Assembly: GCF_900100275.1 (NCBI RefSeq)
Contig: NZ_FNET01000003.1
Coordinates: forward strand, 62,001-126,000
Source of the DNA: Lentzea albidocapillata subsp. violacea
GTDB taxonomy: Bacteria; Actinomycetota; Actinomycetes; Mycobacteriales; Pseudonocardiaceae
Length of the DNA: 64,000 bases
Direction: 5' to 3'
The translations under genes were made by a program, and so were the position numbers. Of this stretch, positions 34,820 to 46,661 are shown piece by piece. The notes beneath the pieces are model-generated. The model saw only the letters and a list, made by a program, of their open reading frames with translations. It was not told the DNA's origin and searched no databases. Each line of letters begins with the position of its first letter. Position 1 is the first letter of the stretch.

Positions 34820-35383
34820 TTAAACGCGGTCGTAAGTCATGAACGAAACTCCGCTCTCGAACAGCCGCGCATCCGTGCGCTGGAACTTCCTGATGTCGGC
34901 TTTTCCGTCGAACAGCGGGATACCACGCCCGAACACCACGGGGTGGATCTTGAGCAGCAGCCGGTCGATCTCGGGCAGCAGTTCGGCGGCCAGCTTGCCG
35001 CCGCCGCACAGCCAGACGTCGAGGCCGTCCTCCGCCTTGAGTGACCGCACGCGGCCGAGGACATCGGAGCTGATCACCTCGACTTCGGACGGGGTGTCGG
35101 TCACCCGGGTGGACACGACGAACTGGCGCAGGTGCGCGTAGGGCGAGGCCAGGCCGCCGGGGACCTGGTAGGTGTGGCGGCCCATCAGGACGGTGTCGAA
35201 GTGCTGGTTGGGCGCGTCCGCCAGGCCGAACGGCTCGCGGAGCTGGGTGGGCAGCGTCTCCGGGTAGTGCGCGTTGATGCCGGCCATGTGGTCGCCTTCG
35301 AAGATGAACCCGTCGAAGGTCCCGTCCTCGGCCGCGATGAAACCGTCGAGCGTGACGGCGACGTAGTACACGAGCTTTCGCAA
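34820..35383 (-). CDS. Dihydrofolate-reductase/RibD-like family protein
   Basis: 187 residues from TTG 35383, chosen because GGGGG lies 6 nt upstream. RibD C-terminal/DHFR-like fold: opening R-K-L-V-Y-Y-V-A-V-T-L-D-G-F-I-A, V-L-M-G-R-H-T-Y in the middle and W-L-C-G-G-G-K-L-A nucleotide-binding turn. Members reduce small substrates with NADPH, but the true substrate is unknown and it is unlikely to be the main DHFR. Divergent from a TetR regulator that probably controls it. Confidence 0.88.
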   Translation of the reverse strand: MRKLVYYVAVTLDGFIAAEDGTFDGFIFEGDHMAGINAHYPETLPTQLREPFGLADAPNQHFDTVLMGRHTYQVPGGLASPYAHLRQFVVSTRVTDTPSEVEVISSDVLGRVRSLKAEDGLDVWLCGGGKLAAELLPEIDRLLLKIHPVVFGRGIPLFDGKADIRKFQRTDARLFESGVSFMTYDRV

Positions 35384-35412
35384 AACAGACCCCCTGAGTT
35401 GTGTTCGAACCA

Positions 35413-35447
35413 CGACAACTGTAGTACTATGCCCGTAGTGGTTGTCG
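35413..35447. promoter_or_regulatory. Candidate TetR operator in divergent promoter
   Basis: CGACAAC (35413-35419) and GTTGTCG (35441-35447) form an inverted repeat enclosing the palindrome TAGTACTA (35422-35429), which may double as a -10 region. It lies between the DHFR-like gene and the TetR gene. Confidence 0.55.
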
Positions 35448-35457
35448 AGGAGGCGGC

Positions 35458-36033
35458 GTGGTCCGGAACGAGGCAAGGCGCACGGCACTGCTGGACGCGG
35501 CGATCGACGTCCTGGCGCAGGAGGGCGCGCGGGGGCTGACGTACCGCGCGATCGACGCGAAGGCGGAGGTGCCGGCGGGCACGGCGTCGAACTACTTCGC
35601 GAACCGCGACGAGCTGATGTCGGCGGTGATGACGAGGGTGCACGAGAGGCTCATGCCATCCGACGAGTCGGTGGCGGAGTCGCTGGCGCACCCGCGTGAC
35701 AAGCGGCTCACGGTGAAGTTCATGCACGACATCATCAAGCGGGCGGACGCCGACAAGGCCTGCTACCTCGCGATGATGGAGCTGCGGCTGGAGGCCACGA
35801 GAAGGCCGGAGATCCGCAAGGCGCTCACGAGGACGATCGCCGACAACATCGAGGCCAACGTGGCGTTCAACGAGGAGTCGGAGCTGCCGGGCGACCGGAT
35901 GACCGTCGTCTCGCTGTACTTCGCGATGACGGGACTGATCTACGAACGGCTGACGCTGCCGGACGTGGTGGCCACCATGGACCTCGACGAGCTGGTCGAG
36001 GTCATGGTGAACCGCGCTATCGGCCCGAACTAA
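35458..36033 (+). CDS. TetR-family regulator
   Basis: 191 residues, GTG start after GAGGAGG. N-terminal helix-turn-helix at about 8-52 (A-I-D-V-L-A-Q-E-G...A-G-T-A-S-N-Y-F), then a helical ligand domain. Divergent from the DHFR-like gene with a palindrome between them, so it likely represses both. Its end overlaps the DUF3017 gene by 4 bp. Confidence 0.9.
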   Translation: MVRNEARRTALLDAAIDVLAQEGARGLTYRAIDAKAEVPAGTASNYFANRDELMSAVMTRVHERLMPSDESVAESLAHPRDKRLTVKFMHDIIKRADADKACYLAMMELRLEATRRPEIRKALTRTIADNIEANVAFNEESELPGDRMTVVSLYFAMTGLIYERLTLPDVVATMDLDELVEVMVNRAIGPN

Positions 36034-36350
36034 CGGCTCAGCGGGCCGCCGGTGATCGTCAGTGCGACGGCGATCACCACGACGCCCAGCGTCGAGTACA
36101 GGAACGCGTCCATGCCGCGGCCGCGGATCTTGATCAGACCCGCCTGCTCGTCGGTCACGAGGATCCGCAGCACGGCCGCGACCAGCAGCGACACGCCGAG
36201 CAGTACGGCGCCCTGCCGCCAGTGGTACTGGAAGATCCGTACCAGCCCGAGCGCGCCGACCCCGAGCACCAGCGCGAACGGCAGGTGCTTCGCGGGGCCC
36301 GAGCGCCAGCGCTGTTCCGGCATGAGCGCCTCGGCGTCAGACCGCTGCAT
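36030..36350 (-). CDS. DUF3017 membrane protein
   Basis: 106 residues from ATG 36350 (ATG 36320 possible). Three membrane helices at about 22-40, 46-62 and 82-100 and a polar N-terminus. Matches DUF3017, which sits next to folD in many actinobacteria, including mycobacteria. Overlaps the folD end by 14 bp, so it is the last gene of a transporter-folD-DUF3017 operon. Function unknown. Confidence 0.85.
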   Translation of the reverse strand: MQRSDAEALMPEQRWRSGPAKHLPFALVLGVGALGLVRIFQYHWRQGAVLLGVSLLVAAVLRILVTDEQAGLIKIRGRGMDAFLYSTLGVVVIAVALTITGGPLSR

Positions 36351-37185
36351 GAGCGCGCTCGGCGGCTTCGACGGTGTTGGTCAGCAGCATCGCGACCGTC
36401 ATGGGGCCCGAGCCGCCGGGGATCGGGGCGAGCCAGCCGGCGACCTCGCGGACCTCGGGGGCCACGTCGCCGACCAGGCCGGCCTCCGTGCGGGTGATGC
36501 CGACGTCGACCACGGCCGCGCCCGGCTTGACCATGTCCGCGGTGATCAGGCCGGGGCTGCCGGCACCGGCGATCACGATGTCCGCCCGGCGCACCTCCGC
36601 CGCGAGGTCCTTGGTGCCGGTGTGGCACAGCGTCACGGTGGCGTTCTCGGAGCGGCGGGTCAGCAGCAGGCCGATCGGGCGGCCCACGGTGACACCGCGG
36701 CCGATCACGGTGACGTTCGCGCCCGCGATCGGCACGTCGTAGCGGCGCAGCAGCTCCACGATGCCGCGCGGCGTGGCGGGCAGCGCGGCCTCCTCGCCGA
36801 GCACCAGCTTGCCGAGGTTGACGGGGTGCAGGCCGTCGCCGTCCTTGGCCGGGTCGACGCGCTCCAGGATCGCGTTCGCGTTCAGGTGCTTCGGCAGCGG
36901 CAGCTGGACGATGTACGCGGTGACCTCGGGGTTCGCGTTCAGCTCGTCGATGACGGCTTCCAGTTCCTGCTGCGTGATCGTCGCCGGCAGGTCGCGCCGG
37001 ATCGACTTGATGCCGACCTTCTCGCACGCCCTGTGCTTGCCCTTGACGTACGAGTGCGAGCCGGGGTCGTCGCCGACCAGCACGGTGGCCAGGCCCACGG
37101 AGCCGGGCAGCGCGGCTACCCGCGCCTTCAGGTCCTCGAACAGCGCGTTCCGGGTTTCGTTGCCGTTGAGCAGCGTCGCAGTCAC
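36337..37185 (-). CDS. folD: Methylene-THF dehydrogenase/cyclohydrolase FolD
   Basis: 282 residues from GTG 37185, whose GTGA overlaps the stop of the upstream transporter. Catalytic Y-V-K-G-K-H (Tyr/Lys), Q-L-P-L-P-K-H, P-A-T-P-R-G and NADP-binding G-R-G-V-T-V-G-R-P motifs. It interconverts 5,10-methylene-THF and 10-formyl-THF, the donor used by PurN and PurH in this window. Confidence 0.97.
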   Translation of the reverse strand: MTATLLNGNETRNALFEDLKARVAALPGSVGLATVLVGDDPGSHSYVKGKHRACEKVGIKSIRRDLPATITQQELEAVIDELNANPEVTAYIVQLPLPKHLNANAILERVDPAKDGDGLHPVNLGKLVLGEEAALPATPRGIVELLRRYDVPIAGANVTVIGRGVTVGRPIGLLLTRRSENATVTLCHTGTKDLAAEVRRADIVIAGAGSPGLITADMVKPGAAVVDVGITRTEAGLVGDVAPEVREVAGWLAPIPGGSGPMTVAMLLTNTVEAAERAHAAV

Positions 37186-38102
37186 GTCCTCATCTTCCCA
37201 TTGGGCAGGGCCGCGACGCCCACCGACACCAGCGTCAGCACCACGCCGATCACCGTCGGCAACGCCAGGTGCCCGCTCACCGCGTCGAGCAGCACGGCCC
37301 CGATGAGCTGGCCGCACACCGCGCACAGCCCGACCATCAGCACGCCGATGAACCGCACCGACATGATCGCGCCACCCACGCCGACGATGCCCAGCAACCC
37401 GCCGAGGTACAGCCACCAGGCAGAGGGGAACGCGCCGGGCACGCCGTTCCACGTCACGGCGTTGACCAGCGACAACGCCACCGTGCCGACGCTGAAGTTC
37501 ACCAGGATCGTCGCCATCGAGTGAGCCGCGGCCTCGCGCACCAGCCCGTTCACCGCCTGCTGCCAGCCCATCAGCAGGCCCGCGATCAGCGGCAGCACCG
37601 CGAGCCACAACGTGCCGGGCGACGTGAACTGGTGCGACACGGCGACAGTGACCGCGATAACACCGACGGCCGCTCCGGCGACACGTGTCTTCGTAAACGG
37701 CTTCGACTCGCCGGGACCGACCCCGAGGTTGTCCATGACCATGCTGCTCACGACCTGCCCGATCACGACCGCGACCGTGAACACCGCCACACCGATGGTC
37801 GCGACCGCGAGTCCCTGGGAGCCCACGAGCACCGCGCCGCTGATACCGCCGATGCACTCCCACCAGCGGATGCGGCGGCGGCGCAGCGCGTCCCGCAGTC
37901 GCGACAGGCCGTCCCGCCCGGACTGTCGCGTCAGGACCACCGCGAGCAGCACGAACCACCCTCCGGCGAAGGAGACCAACGCCGCCAGCAGGCCGTTGCC
38001 CAGTGATTGGGCGAGTGATCCGTTGACGCGCGCCTGGACCGCGATCGCCACTCCGCCCGCCGCCGCCAGCAGACCGCCGGTCACCTGCGCGGACCGCGTC
38101 AC
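37182..38102 (-). CDS. YdcZ (DUF606) family DMT transporter
   Basis: 306 residues, GTG after GGAGG. Ten membrane helices in two DUF606 repeats with the family's G-x-x-x-A-x-Q-A-R-V-N-G start and a matching W-Q-Q-A-V-N-G in the second half. Substrate unknown. Translationally coupled to folD through a 4-bp overlap, which is unusual for this transporter and may reflect a shared promoter only. Confidence 0.88.
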   Translation of the reverse strand: MTRSAQVTGGLLAAAGGVAIAVQARVNGSLAQSLGNGLLAALVSFAGGWFVLLAVVLTRQSGRDGLSRLRDALRRRRIRWWECIGGISGAVLVGSQGLAVATIGVAVFTVAVVIGQVVSSMVMDNLGVGPGESKPFTKTRVAGAAVGVIAVTVAVSHQFTSPGTLWLAVLPLIAGLLMGWQQAVNGLVREAAAHSMATILVNFSVGTVALSLVNAVTWNGVPGAFPSAWWLYLGGLLGIVGVGGAIMSVRFIGVLMVGLCAVCGQLIGAVLLDAVSGHLALPTVIGVVLTLVSVGVAALPNGKMRT

Positions 38103-38240
38103 ATGGCCTCCAGACAGGTGAAAGGTGTTCTTGATCAGCTTTAACCTTGCACGTCCACCACGTTATGGTCGTGCCTCCACCGTTCGGCGCAGTGGCGGGG
38201 GACGTGTGCGATCCGGCGAGTTGCGGGGGAAGATGTTGGC

Positions 38241-40886
38241 GTGTCCGAGCCGAAGCCGTTGAACCCTACCGAGCAGGACGCTCTGGTTAAGCAGATCGGC
38301 CTGACTCTGATGCGGGCCGCACCAGAGGACTGGCGCAGTGTGATCGCGCAGTACCGCGCCACCGGCCGGTACTTCGAACTGGAGGCCGAACTCAAGCTGC
38401 AGGACGGATCCAAGCGCGCGTGGCAGGTGCCCCAGGAGGTGGCCTCGCTGTTCGCGCGGCTGCGGGCCGGCATGCATCGCGAGGGCCGGGGCAGCTGGAC
38501 CAACGCCAGGTACCAGCTTGATCACCCCTCCAGCTACAACCTCGACTTCGACCGCGCGGAGCCGAGCTGGCAGACGCCCCCGCCCCAGCAGGCGTACGTC
38601 GACGAGATGCGGTTCTTCCCGCGTGTCGAGGAGAACATCCCGGACTGGCTGCGCCGCAGGATGAACCCGCCGACGCCGGTGTTCCGCACGGCTCGTGTGT
38701 TCGACGGTGCCGGACCGAACGGCCGTCCGTCGGTCAACCGCCCGCCGGTGCCGGAGCCCGAGGTCGCGCCGCTGCTCGCGTACCTGTCGAACGCGCCGGT
38801 CGCCGTGGCCGGGCGCGGCTTCGACAACGACGTGCTGCACCCGGACGCGCCGCCGGTCGTGCCGTCCGGGTTCCAGACGGACGGTGTGTGGATCTGGCCC
38901 GCCGGGGTCTCGTACTACCTGCGCAAGTACGGCGTCCCGCCCGAGCCGGAGCTGGTCGAACGGGCGCGTGCCGCCGGGTTCGGCCTGCCCGAGGTCAGCG
39001 AGGAGTCGAGGCTCGGCGCCGCGGCGAACCTGGGCGCTCCCGCCGCGCCTCCCGGCACCGTCGTGCCGGCGCCGGTCGAACCGGAGCCGGAGCCCGCACC
39101 CGCGGCGGCCGCGACGCAGTTCGTCGCGGCCCCGAAGTTCGAGGCCGAGGACGGGCCGGAGGAGTACGACTTCGAGCCGATGTACCCCGAGCCGACCGCG
39201 GCCGAGGTGACGACCGTGCAACCGCAGGTCGCGCCGGAGCCCGTGGCCGACGACCCGGGCGAGACGCTCGCGGTGGCCGTGCCGCCGCTGGCCGGCGACG
39301 GTCCTCCCTACCGGGTCGTCTTCGACTCGGACGGCGTGGCGGACACGGTCGACGAGAGGACCCTGCGCGACACGTACGGCGCGGGCATGGACCTCTTCGC
39401 CCCGCACCCGAGCGAGCTCGCGGACGAGCCGGAGCCCGTGCGGCAGTCCGCACCGGAGATCGTCCGGCAGCCCGTCCGGGACGTCGCTCCCGAGCCGGTC
39501 GAGGAGTTCGTCGCCGAGGAGCCGAACGAAACGGCCGCCCTGGACGAACACGAAGACGTGGACGTCGCCGAGGAACCCGAGATCCCCACCGCAGGGCCGG
39601 ACGAGCCGGTGCTCCTCACGCACCAGGCCGAAGCGGAACTCACGGACCACCTGGACGCCGAGACCGAGGAACGTCCGCGCGACCTCATGCAGGACACGAT
39701 GGCGTGGAGCCCGGTCCTCGACGAGCCTCTGGAGAGCCCGGCCGAGGTCACCGAGGAGCACCCGGTCGTCCCCGCGGCCGAGGACGAGCCGGACCTCGCC
39801 GAGGAGGAGGTCGAGTCGACGACGTCGTTCGAGGCGGCGGTCGAGCCGGAGTTCGACGACAGGTTCGACCAGCGGCTCGACTCGCACTTCGAGCCGGAGC
39901 CGGTCGCGGAGCCCGAGATCCTGCCCGCCGCTCCCGCGCCCACGCGTTCCGAGGAGACCACCCAGTTCGACGCGGCGCTGTTCCAGGAGACCGAACCGGA
40001 ACCGGAGCCCGAACCCGAGCCCGAACCGGAACCGGAACCGGTCAAGCCGCCGCGGCAGGTCACGCCGGAGGAGGACCGCGAACTGGCGGGCACCCGCCGT
40101 GCGCTGGACGACCTCAACGTGCCGCACGGCGTGTTCCGGATCGGCGGCGAGCCCGCCGACCGCACCTGGTCGCTGCGCCTCGACGGCGACAGCTGGGAGG
40201 TCAGCTGGTTCGACCACGGCCCCAAGAACCCGGTGCGGTTCGACAAGGTCGAGGACGCGTCGGCGTACCTGGTGGGCAGGCTGGTGCTGGGCAACTTCCG
40301 CACGATCCCCCCGCGGACGCCCCAGCCACCGCAGCGGCCGATGACCAACGGCTTCCGCGAGGAGCCGCGCCGTCCCGCTCCGCCGCAGCGCCCGCCGCTG
40401 CCACCGCAGGTGCAGGTCCCGCCCGCGCCGATGCCGGCACCGGCAGCCGCCCCGACGCAGGTGCAGCCGGTTCCGCCGCCACCCGCCCCACAGCAGGCTC
40501 CGGCGCTCTCGCCGGTCGCCGCCGCCGTGGCGCAGGAGGAACCGTCGAAGCGGAAGTTCCCGATCTCGCCGCTCGCGGGCGAGCCGCCGCTGACGTTGTT
40601 CCGCCACAAGCAGATGTTCGAACTGCCGGCGGGCACCGAGGTCGACCGCTACGGCGACCAGAGCGGCAACCTCGTCTACGTGGCGGGCACCCCGTTCCCG
40701 GAACGCAGCCTCGTGCCGTCGTGGATCAACCGCCCGTACCGCGTGTACCGGTTGCGCCGCCCGCTCGAGGTGCTGACCGGCGTGGCCGTGCCGTGGTTCG
40801 AGCAGCCGGGCGGCGGAACGGCCTACCTGCTGCCGAAGGCCGTCGAGGAGATGGTCGCCGAGGGAATCCTCGTCGAGATCACGGGA

Positions 40887-40901
<15 letters not shown>
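38241..40901 (+). CDS. TNT-domain NAD glycohydrolase-like protein with YezG-like N-terminus
   Basis: 886 residues, GTG start. About 8-105 resembles the YezG/DUF600 immunity fold ([11 protein letters not shown], then [10 protein letters not shown]). About 150-250 is an unassigned domain seen with TNT. About 255-615 is Glu/Pro/Val low complexity. About 618-695 is another small domain. Residues about 775-886 are a TNT domain like the end of M. tuberculosis Cpn[26 protein letters not shown], which keep the catalytic Arg and Gln. No signal peptide or membrane helix is seen, so it may act inside the cell. Convergent with a pentapeptide gene. Confidence 0.85.
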
Positions 40902-42562
<1,661 letters not shown>

Positions 42563-42586
42563 GTCTTTCGTGGCAGGGTGGGGAAC

Positions 42587-43402
42587 GTGCTGATCCCATG
42601 GGACGTTCCCCAGCCACAGCTCTCCGATGACGTGCACCCTGCGCTCGCTGACGCCGCCCGCGCGGCGTCGGCGGCGTACGGGCGTGCCCGATCTCTGCAC
42701 ACGCGCCTCGAACTCCGCGAAGAAGTGGCGGACGGCGCCGACGGAACACCGACGATGCTCGTTGATCGCATCGTCGAGGACGCGATCCTGGAGTCCATCC
42801 ACCGCAGTCGCGTGAACCTGCTCTCCGAGGAAGCCGGGTTCGTCGACAACGGCTCCGCGATCACCCTTGTCATCGACCCGGTCGACGGGTCCGCGAACGC
42901 CGCGTTCGGCGTCCCTCTCTCGTGCTTCGCCGGTGCGCTCGTCGAAGACGGCACGGCAAAAGAAGCTCTGACGACGTGGTTCGACACGGGCCGTGCGTGG
43001 CACGCGCGCGCAGGAGTGCCGACGTCGTTCCGCACCACCGGACGCACGACGCTGAAGGGTGCGTCCGTCTGCCTGATGCGCCCCAAGACGCGCACTCAGG
43101 ACGCGTGGCTGCGCATCGCGAACAGCGCCGACCGCATCCGTGTGCTGTGCACGACCTGCCTGGAGACCATGCTGGTCGCGGAAGGCACGGTCGACGCCTT
43201 CATCGATCCGGGCAGCGACACACACCGGATCATGGACCTGGCGACGGCACTGGTCACCGTGCCCGCCGCGGGCGGCGTGCTGGTCGACCTGCACGGGCGG
43301 CCGTTCACGTTCGAGCCCGACCTGACCCACCGGTGGTCAGGCGTGGCGGCAGCGACTCCTCAGCTCGCCGAGGAGTTGATTGCCACCGTTCTCGACGGCT
43401 AG
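42587..43402 (+). CDS. Inositol-monophosphatase-family protein
   Basis: 271 residues from GTG 42587 (a GTG at 42578 is also possible). Metal-binding motifs L-L-S-E-E-A-G and D-P-V-D-G-S-A-N are present, the second with Ser-Ala where active IMPases usually have Thr. The late W-x-D motif is replaced by G-S-D-T-H-R-I-M-D, so activity or substrate may differ. Possible substrates are inositol, histidinol or PAP phosphates. Overlaps the DUF1918 end by 4 bp. Confidence 0.82.
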   Translation: MLIPWDVPQPQLSDDVHPALADAARAASAAYGRARSLHTRLELREEVADGADGTPTMLVDRIVEDAILESIHRSRVNLLSEEAGFVDNGSAITLVIDPVDGSANAAFGVPLSCFAGALVEDGTAKEALTTWFDTGRAWHARAGVPTSFRTTGRTTLKGASVCLMRPKTRTQDAWLRIANSADRIRVLCTTCLETMLVAEGTVDAFIDPGSDTHRIMDLATALVTVPAAGGVLVDLHGRPFTFEPDLTHRWSGVAAATPQLAEELIATVLDG

Positions 43403-43590
43403 ATGGCGCCCCGTGGCTCGACGATGCAGTCGGGTCCGGGGAACACCAAGCCCTCGTGGCCGTCGTTGAAGCGGACGAGGTACGGCGGATGCCCGTCGGT
43501 CCCGCGCACTTCGAGGATCTCTCCGAGACGCTCCTCCAGGCCGACGGAACGGCTGTGGACGTGGAGCCTGTCACCCACTGTTGCTTGCAT
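43399..43590 (-). CDS. DUF1918 protein
   Basis: 63 residues, ATG start. The short beta-rich DUF1918 fold is shown by the start M-x-A-x-V-G-D-R-L and P-P-Y-L-V-R-F-x-D-G-H-E-G. Common in actinobacteria; function unknown. Confidence 0.88.
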   Translation of the reverse strand: MQATVGDRLHVHSRSVGLEERLGEILEVRGTDGHPPYLVRFNDGHEGLVFPGPDCIVEPRGAI

Positions 43591-43687
43591 GGTGCTGCAA
43601 CACCTCCGGTGTGCGGCGTGAGGCTTGGCACGATGAACGCGTCAAAGCGTAGGCCGCCACCGGAGATGTGCAACAGGGCTCAAGTGC

Positions 43688-44035
43688 TCATCCGCCGCAG
43701 GCTGAGGAGACCTTCGCGGCGAGATCGGCCTTCTGCTGCACCCAGTCCGCCGCGGAGTTGACGTTCTGCATGCCGTTGGCTGCCTCTTCGAGAGCCTTCT
43801 TCACCTGCTCGTCCGGCGCGGAGCTCGCGAGAGCCTCGAGCTCCTTCGCCTTGGCCTGGGTTTCCTCCAGAGCCTTCTGCGGGTCGCTCATGTCCGGCGA
43901 GAAACCCACGAGCGAGATCGCGTCGGCGCACAGCTTCACCTTGTCCGCGGTGTTGCTGACGCCCTGGATCGCGTCGCATGCCGTCAAGCTGCCCAGCGCG
44001 ATGACAGCCGCGGCAAGCGGTCCAACTAGGCGCAT
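43688..44035 (-). CDS. Small lipoprotein with helical body
   Basis: 115 residues. Signal peptide with lipobox L-T-A-C (Cys about 20), so it should be anchored to the outer face of the membrane. The mature part is a long Ala/Glu/Lys helix region with two more Cys (C-A-D...S-A-C-G-G). Function unknown. Confidence 0.78.
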   Translation of the reverse strand: MRLVGPLAAAVIALGSLTACDAIQGVSNTADKVKLCADAISLVGFSPDMSDPQKALEETQAKAKELEALASSAPDEQVKKALEEAANGMQNVNSAADWVQQKADLAAKVSSACGG

Positions 44036-44080
44036 TCGCTCTCCTTGTGCCCGAAGTGTCCGATTCTGTTACCGAAGACT

Positions 44081-45052
44081 CTACCGACGTATGTCTTGAT
44101 CGAGTTCACGTTGGTACAGCTTCCGGATGACGTCGTCGATTTCCGGCTCCACGACGGCGAGGTCGTGGACCTCCACCTGCCGCACCACCTGGGTGATCAA
44201 CTGTGCCGCCGTCGTCTCCGCTCTCCTGAACGTGAGGTGGTGACGCAGGCCGTTGGCCTCGCTGCGCACCGCCGTCACTCCAGGGACGTCCGGTGCCGGA
44301 CCCGGTTCCCTGAGGTCGATGACGAGCTCGCGGTCAGGCGTCACCTCGGCGCGCAGTTCCTCCAGCGGGCCGTCGGCGAGCACCCGGCCGTGGTCGATCA
44401 CCATCAGCCGCGGGCAGAGCCGTTCGATGTCGTCCAGGTCGTGCGTGGTGAGCAGGAGTGTCGTGCCGCGACGGGTGTTGATGTCCGCGAGGAACTCCCT
44501 GAGGCGCTCCTTGGACTCCAGGTCCAGGCCGATCGTCGGCTCGTCCAGCACCAGGAGCTCCGGGGCGTGCAGCAGCGCGGCGGTGATCTCGCCGCGCATC
44601 CGTTGCCCCAGCGAGAGCTGCCGCACGGGCGTGATCAGGAACTCTTGCAGGCCAAGGAGTTCGACGCACTCGTCGAGCCGCCTGCGGTAGTCCTCCGCTG
44701 ACACCCGGTAGATGGACCTGAGCAGGTCGAAGCTGTCCCCCAGCGGCAGGTCCCACCAGAGCTGGCTGCGCTGGCCGAACACGACACCGATGCGTTTCGC
44801 GAGATCGCGCCGCTGCTTCGACGGGTCGATGTCGCCCACCCTGACGTGGCCGCTGGTCGGCACCAGGATCCCGGTCAGCATCTTGATCGTCGTGGACTTG
44901 CCGGCGCCGTTCGGCCCGACGTACCCGACGGCCTCACCCGCGGCGACGTCGAACGTGACGCCGTCGACCGCCGTGACGGTCCGGTAGTTGCGGCGCAGGC
45001 CTTTGGACGTGGCTACCTTGAACTCCCTGCGGAGCTCCCTGACCTCGATCAT
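44081..45052 (-). CDS. ABC-2 transporter ATPase
   Basis: 323 residues, ATG overlapping the permease stop (ATGA). Walker A G-P-N-G-A-G-K-S-T-T, Q-loop, signature L-S-L-G-Q-R-M, Walker B L-L-V-L-D-E-P and H-loop T-H-D. A C-terminal ~80-residue extension follows. Pairs with the two permeases upstream; substrate probably a lipid, drug or polysaccharide, not decidable here. Confidence 0.95.
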   Translation of the reverse strand: MIEVRELRREFKVATSKGLRRNYRTVTAVDGVTFDVAAGEAVGYVGPNGAGKSTTIKMLTGILVPTSGHVRVGDIDPSKQRRDLAKRIGVVFGQRSQLWWDLPLGDSFDLLRSIYRVSAEDYRRRLDECVELLGLQEFLITPVRQLSLGQRMRGEITAALLHAPELLVLDEPTIGLDLESKERLREFLADINTRRGTTLLLTTHDLDDIERLCPRLMVIDHGRVLADGPLEELRAEVTPDRELVIDLREPGPAPDVPGVTAVRSEANGLRHHLTFRRAETTAAQLITQVVRQVEVHDLAVVEPEIDDVIRKLYQRELDQDIRR

Positions 45053-45846
45053 GATCCCGTTCCCCGGTAGTGCCTGACCGCGAACCGCCACACGAAGCCG
45101 GCGACGACCGCCGCCAGCGCCGCGACGAGCGGTGATGTCCAGCCGACCCAGCCAGGAAGGCCGAGCGGATCCTGCTTCCCGAGCAGCGCGAGGCTCGGGT
45201 AGTACGCCACGAACGCCCCCGGCACGATGAACGCCATCACCCAGCGCAGCGGGGCGGAGTAGACGTTGACCGGGTACGACGTGAAGGCGTTGCTGCCGTA
45301 GGTGAAGGCGTTGGCGAACTCGCGGCCCTCCACGATCCAGAAGCACACCGAGCACGTCACGACCCAGATCGCGCCGAAGATGACCGCGCCGGCCAGCGGC
45401 GTGGCGATGGTCAGCGCGACCTTCGCGGGCGTCCAGCCGATGCCTACGTGCGCCAGCGCGTAGACCATCACGGCGATCGCGCCGATGATGCGCCCGACCC
45501 TGCGCAGGCGCACGTCCGAGACCATGATCTGCGGCAGCGTGCCGAGCGGCCGCATCAGCAGCACGTCGAAGGTGCCGGTGCGGATGTACGTCGGCAGGTT
45601 GTCGAGCTGTCCGGCGAAGAGGTCGGCGATGCCGAACGCGATGCCCGCGAACGCGTACATCAGCAGCACCTCGTCCTTGGTGAACCCGCCGAGCGCGCTG
45701 ACGTGACCGAACAGCACGAGGATCACGACCAGCTCGATCCACTGCGCCAGCACCTGCGTGACGAGGTCGAGCGCGAACGACGCGCGGTAGGACATCTGGC
45801 TTCTCAGCCGCGCGCCGATCAGCCTGGGGTAGATGGAGTCAGCCAC
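45049..45846 (-). CDS. ABC-2 permease (DUF990 type)
   Basis: 265 residues with six membrane helices, of the family that pairs with DrrA-like ATPases. The end overlaps the ATPase start, and its start overlaps the second permease end by 8 bp. It lacks catalytic motifs, as expected. Confidence 0.9.
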   Translation of the reverse strand: MADSIYPRLIGARLRSQMSYRASFALDLVTQVLAQWIELVVILVLFGHVSALGGFTKDEVLLMYAFAGIAFGIADLFAGQLDNLPTYIRTGTFDVLLMRPLGTLPQIMVSDVRLRRVGRIIGAIAVMVYALAHVGIGWTPAKVALTIATPLAGAVIFGAIWVVTCSVCFWIVEGREFANAFTYGSNAFTSYPVNVYSAPLRWVMAFIVPGAFVAYYPSLALLGKQDPLGLPGWVGWTSPLVAALAAVVAGFVWRFAVRHYRGTGS

Positions 45847-46624
45847 CCTGCACCACCACCCTGCGCACCGCGCGCTGGAGGACCAGATGACCGGCCGCGA
45901 GCAGCGCCACGGCCCAGAACACCTGGTAGAGCAGGGTTCGCACCGGGTCGCCGTGTCCGAGGAACACGTCGATCGGCGCCTGCATCAACGCGGGGAACGG
46001 GGTCATCCACAGCACGTCCCGAGCCCACTCGGGGAAGAACGCGACCGGCACGGTGAGCCCGCACAGCAGGCCGGACGTGACGTTCCAGAACCCGTACAGC
46101 CCCCGGTTGTCGAGCAGCCAGAACGCGCTGACGTCGATCAGGAACCGGCACGCGAAGCTGATGACCAGCGCGATGACCGCGCTGACCAGGAACAGCGGCC
46201 ACTGCACCGGGCTGGCCGGGAACTGGAACGGGAACAACAGCATGCCGAACACCATCGGCGGCGCGAGCCTGGTCAGGAACGCGTACCCGCCGCGGCCGAG
46301 GTCCTGCGCGAGCAGAGCGCTCTGCAGGTGCCACGGCCGGTACAGGTCGACCACGACGTCACCGGATCGCACGCGCTCGGCGAGCTCGTTGGTTCCCCAC
46401 AACAGGATGAACCCGAGCAGCCCCTGCCCGATCCAGACGTACGTGTTGGTGGCAGCGATGCCGTACTCCGCGATCTCACCGTTCGCCGCCTGGAGAGCGG
46501 CGACGAGAACGGCGGCCCGCAGCAGGCCGAAGACCACGTTCGCGGTCATCCCGGCCAGCATCGCTTGTCGGTAGGTCGAGTACCTTCGGAATCCAGCAAT
46601 GATCAAATCGGCGTGAACACGCAC
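45839..46624 (-). CDS. ABC-2 permease, second subunit
   Basis: 261 residues from GTG 46624; TTG 46633 is an alternative. No Shine-Dalgarno is visible, and a possible -10 (TAACGT) lies 8 nt before the GTG, so translation may be leaderless. Six membrane helices. First gene of the three-gene transporter operon. Confidence 0.85.
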   Translation of the reverse strand: MRVHADLIIAGFRRYSTYRQAMLAGMTANVVFGLLRAAVLVAALQAANGEIAEYGIAATNTYVWIGQGLLGFILLWGTNELAERVRSGDVVVDLYRPWHLQSALLAQDLGRGGYAFLTRLAPPMVFGMLLFPFQFPASPVQWPLFLVSAVIALVISFACRFLIDVSAFWLLDNRGLYGFWNVTSGLLCGLTVPVAFFPEWARDVLWMTPFPALMQAPIDVFLGHGDPVRTLLYQVFWAVALLAAGHLVLQRAVRRVVVQGG

Positions 46625-46661
46625 GTCGGTCAACGTTAGTGACCGTCGCAAGTGGATTTGT

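Noticed and set aside
38163..40607. 814-residue open frame antisense to the TNT gene
   Set aside because: Arg/Leu-rich mirror; the sense strand carries clear domains.
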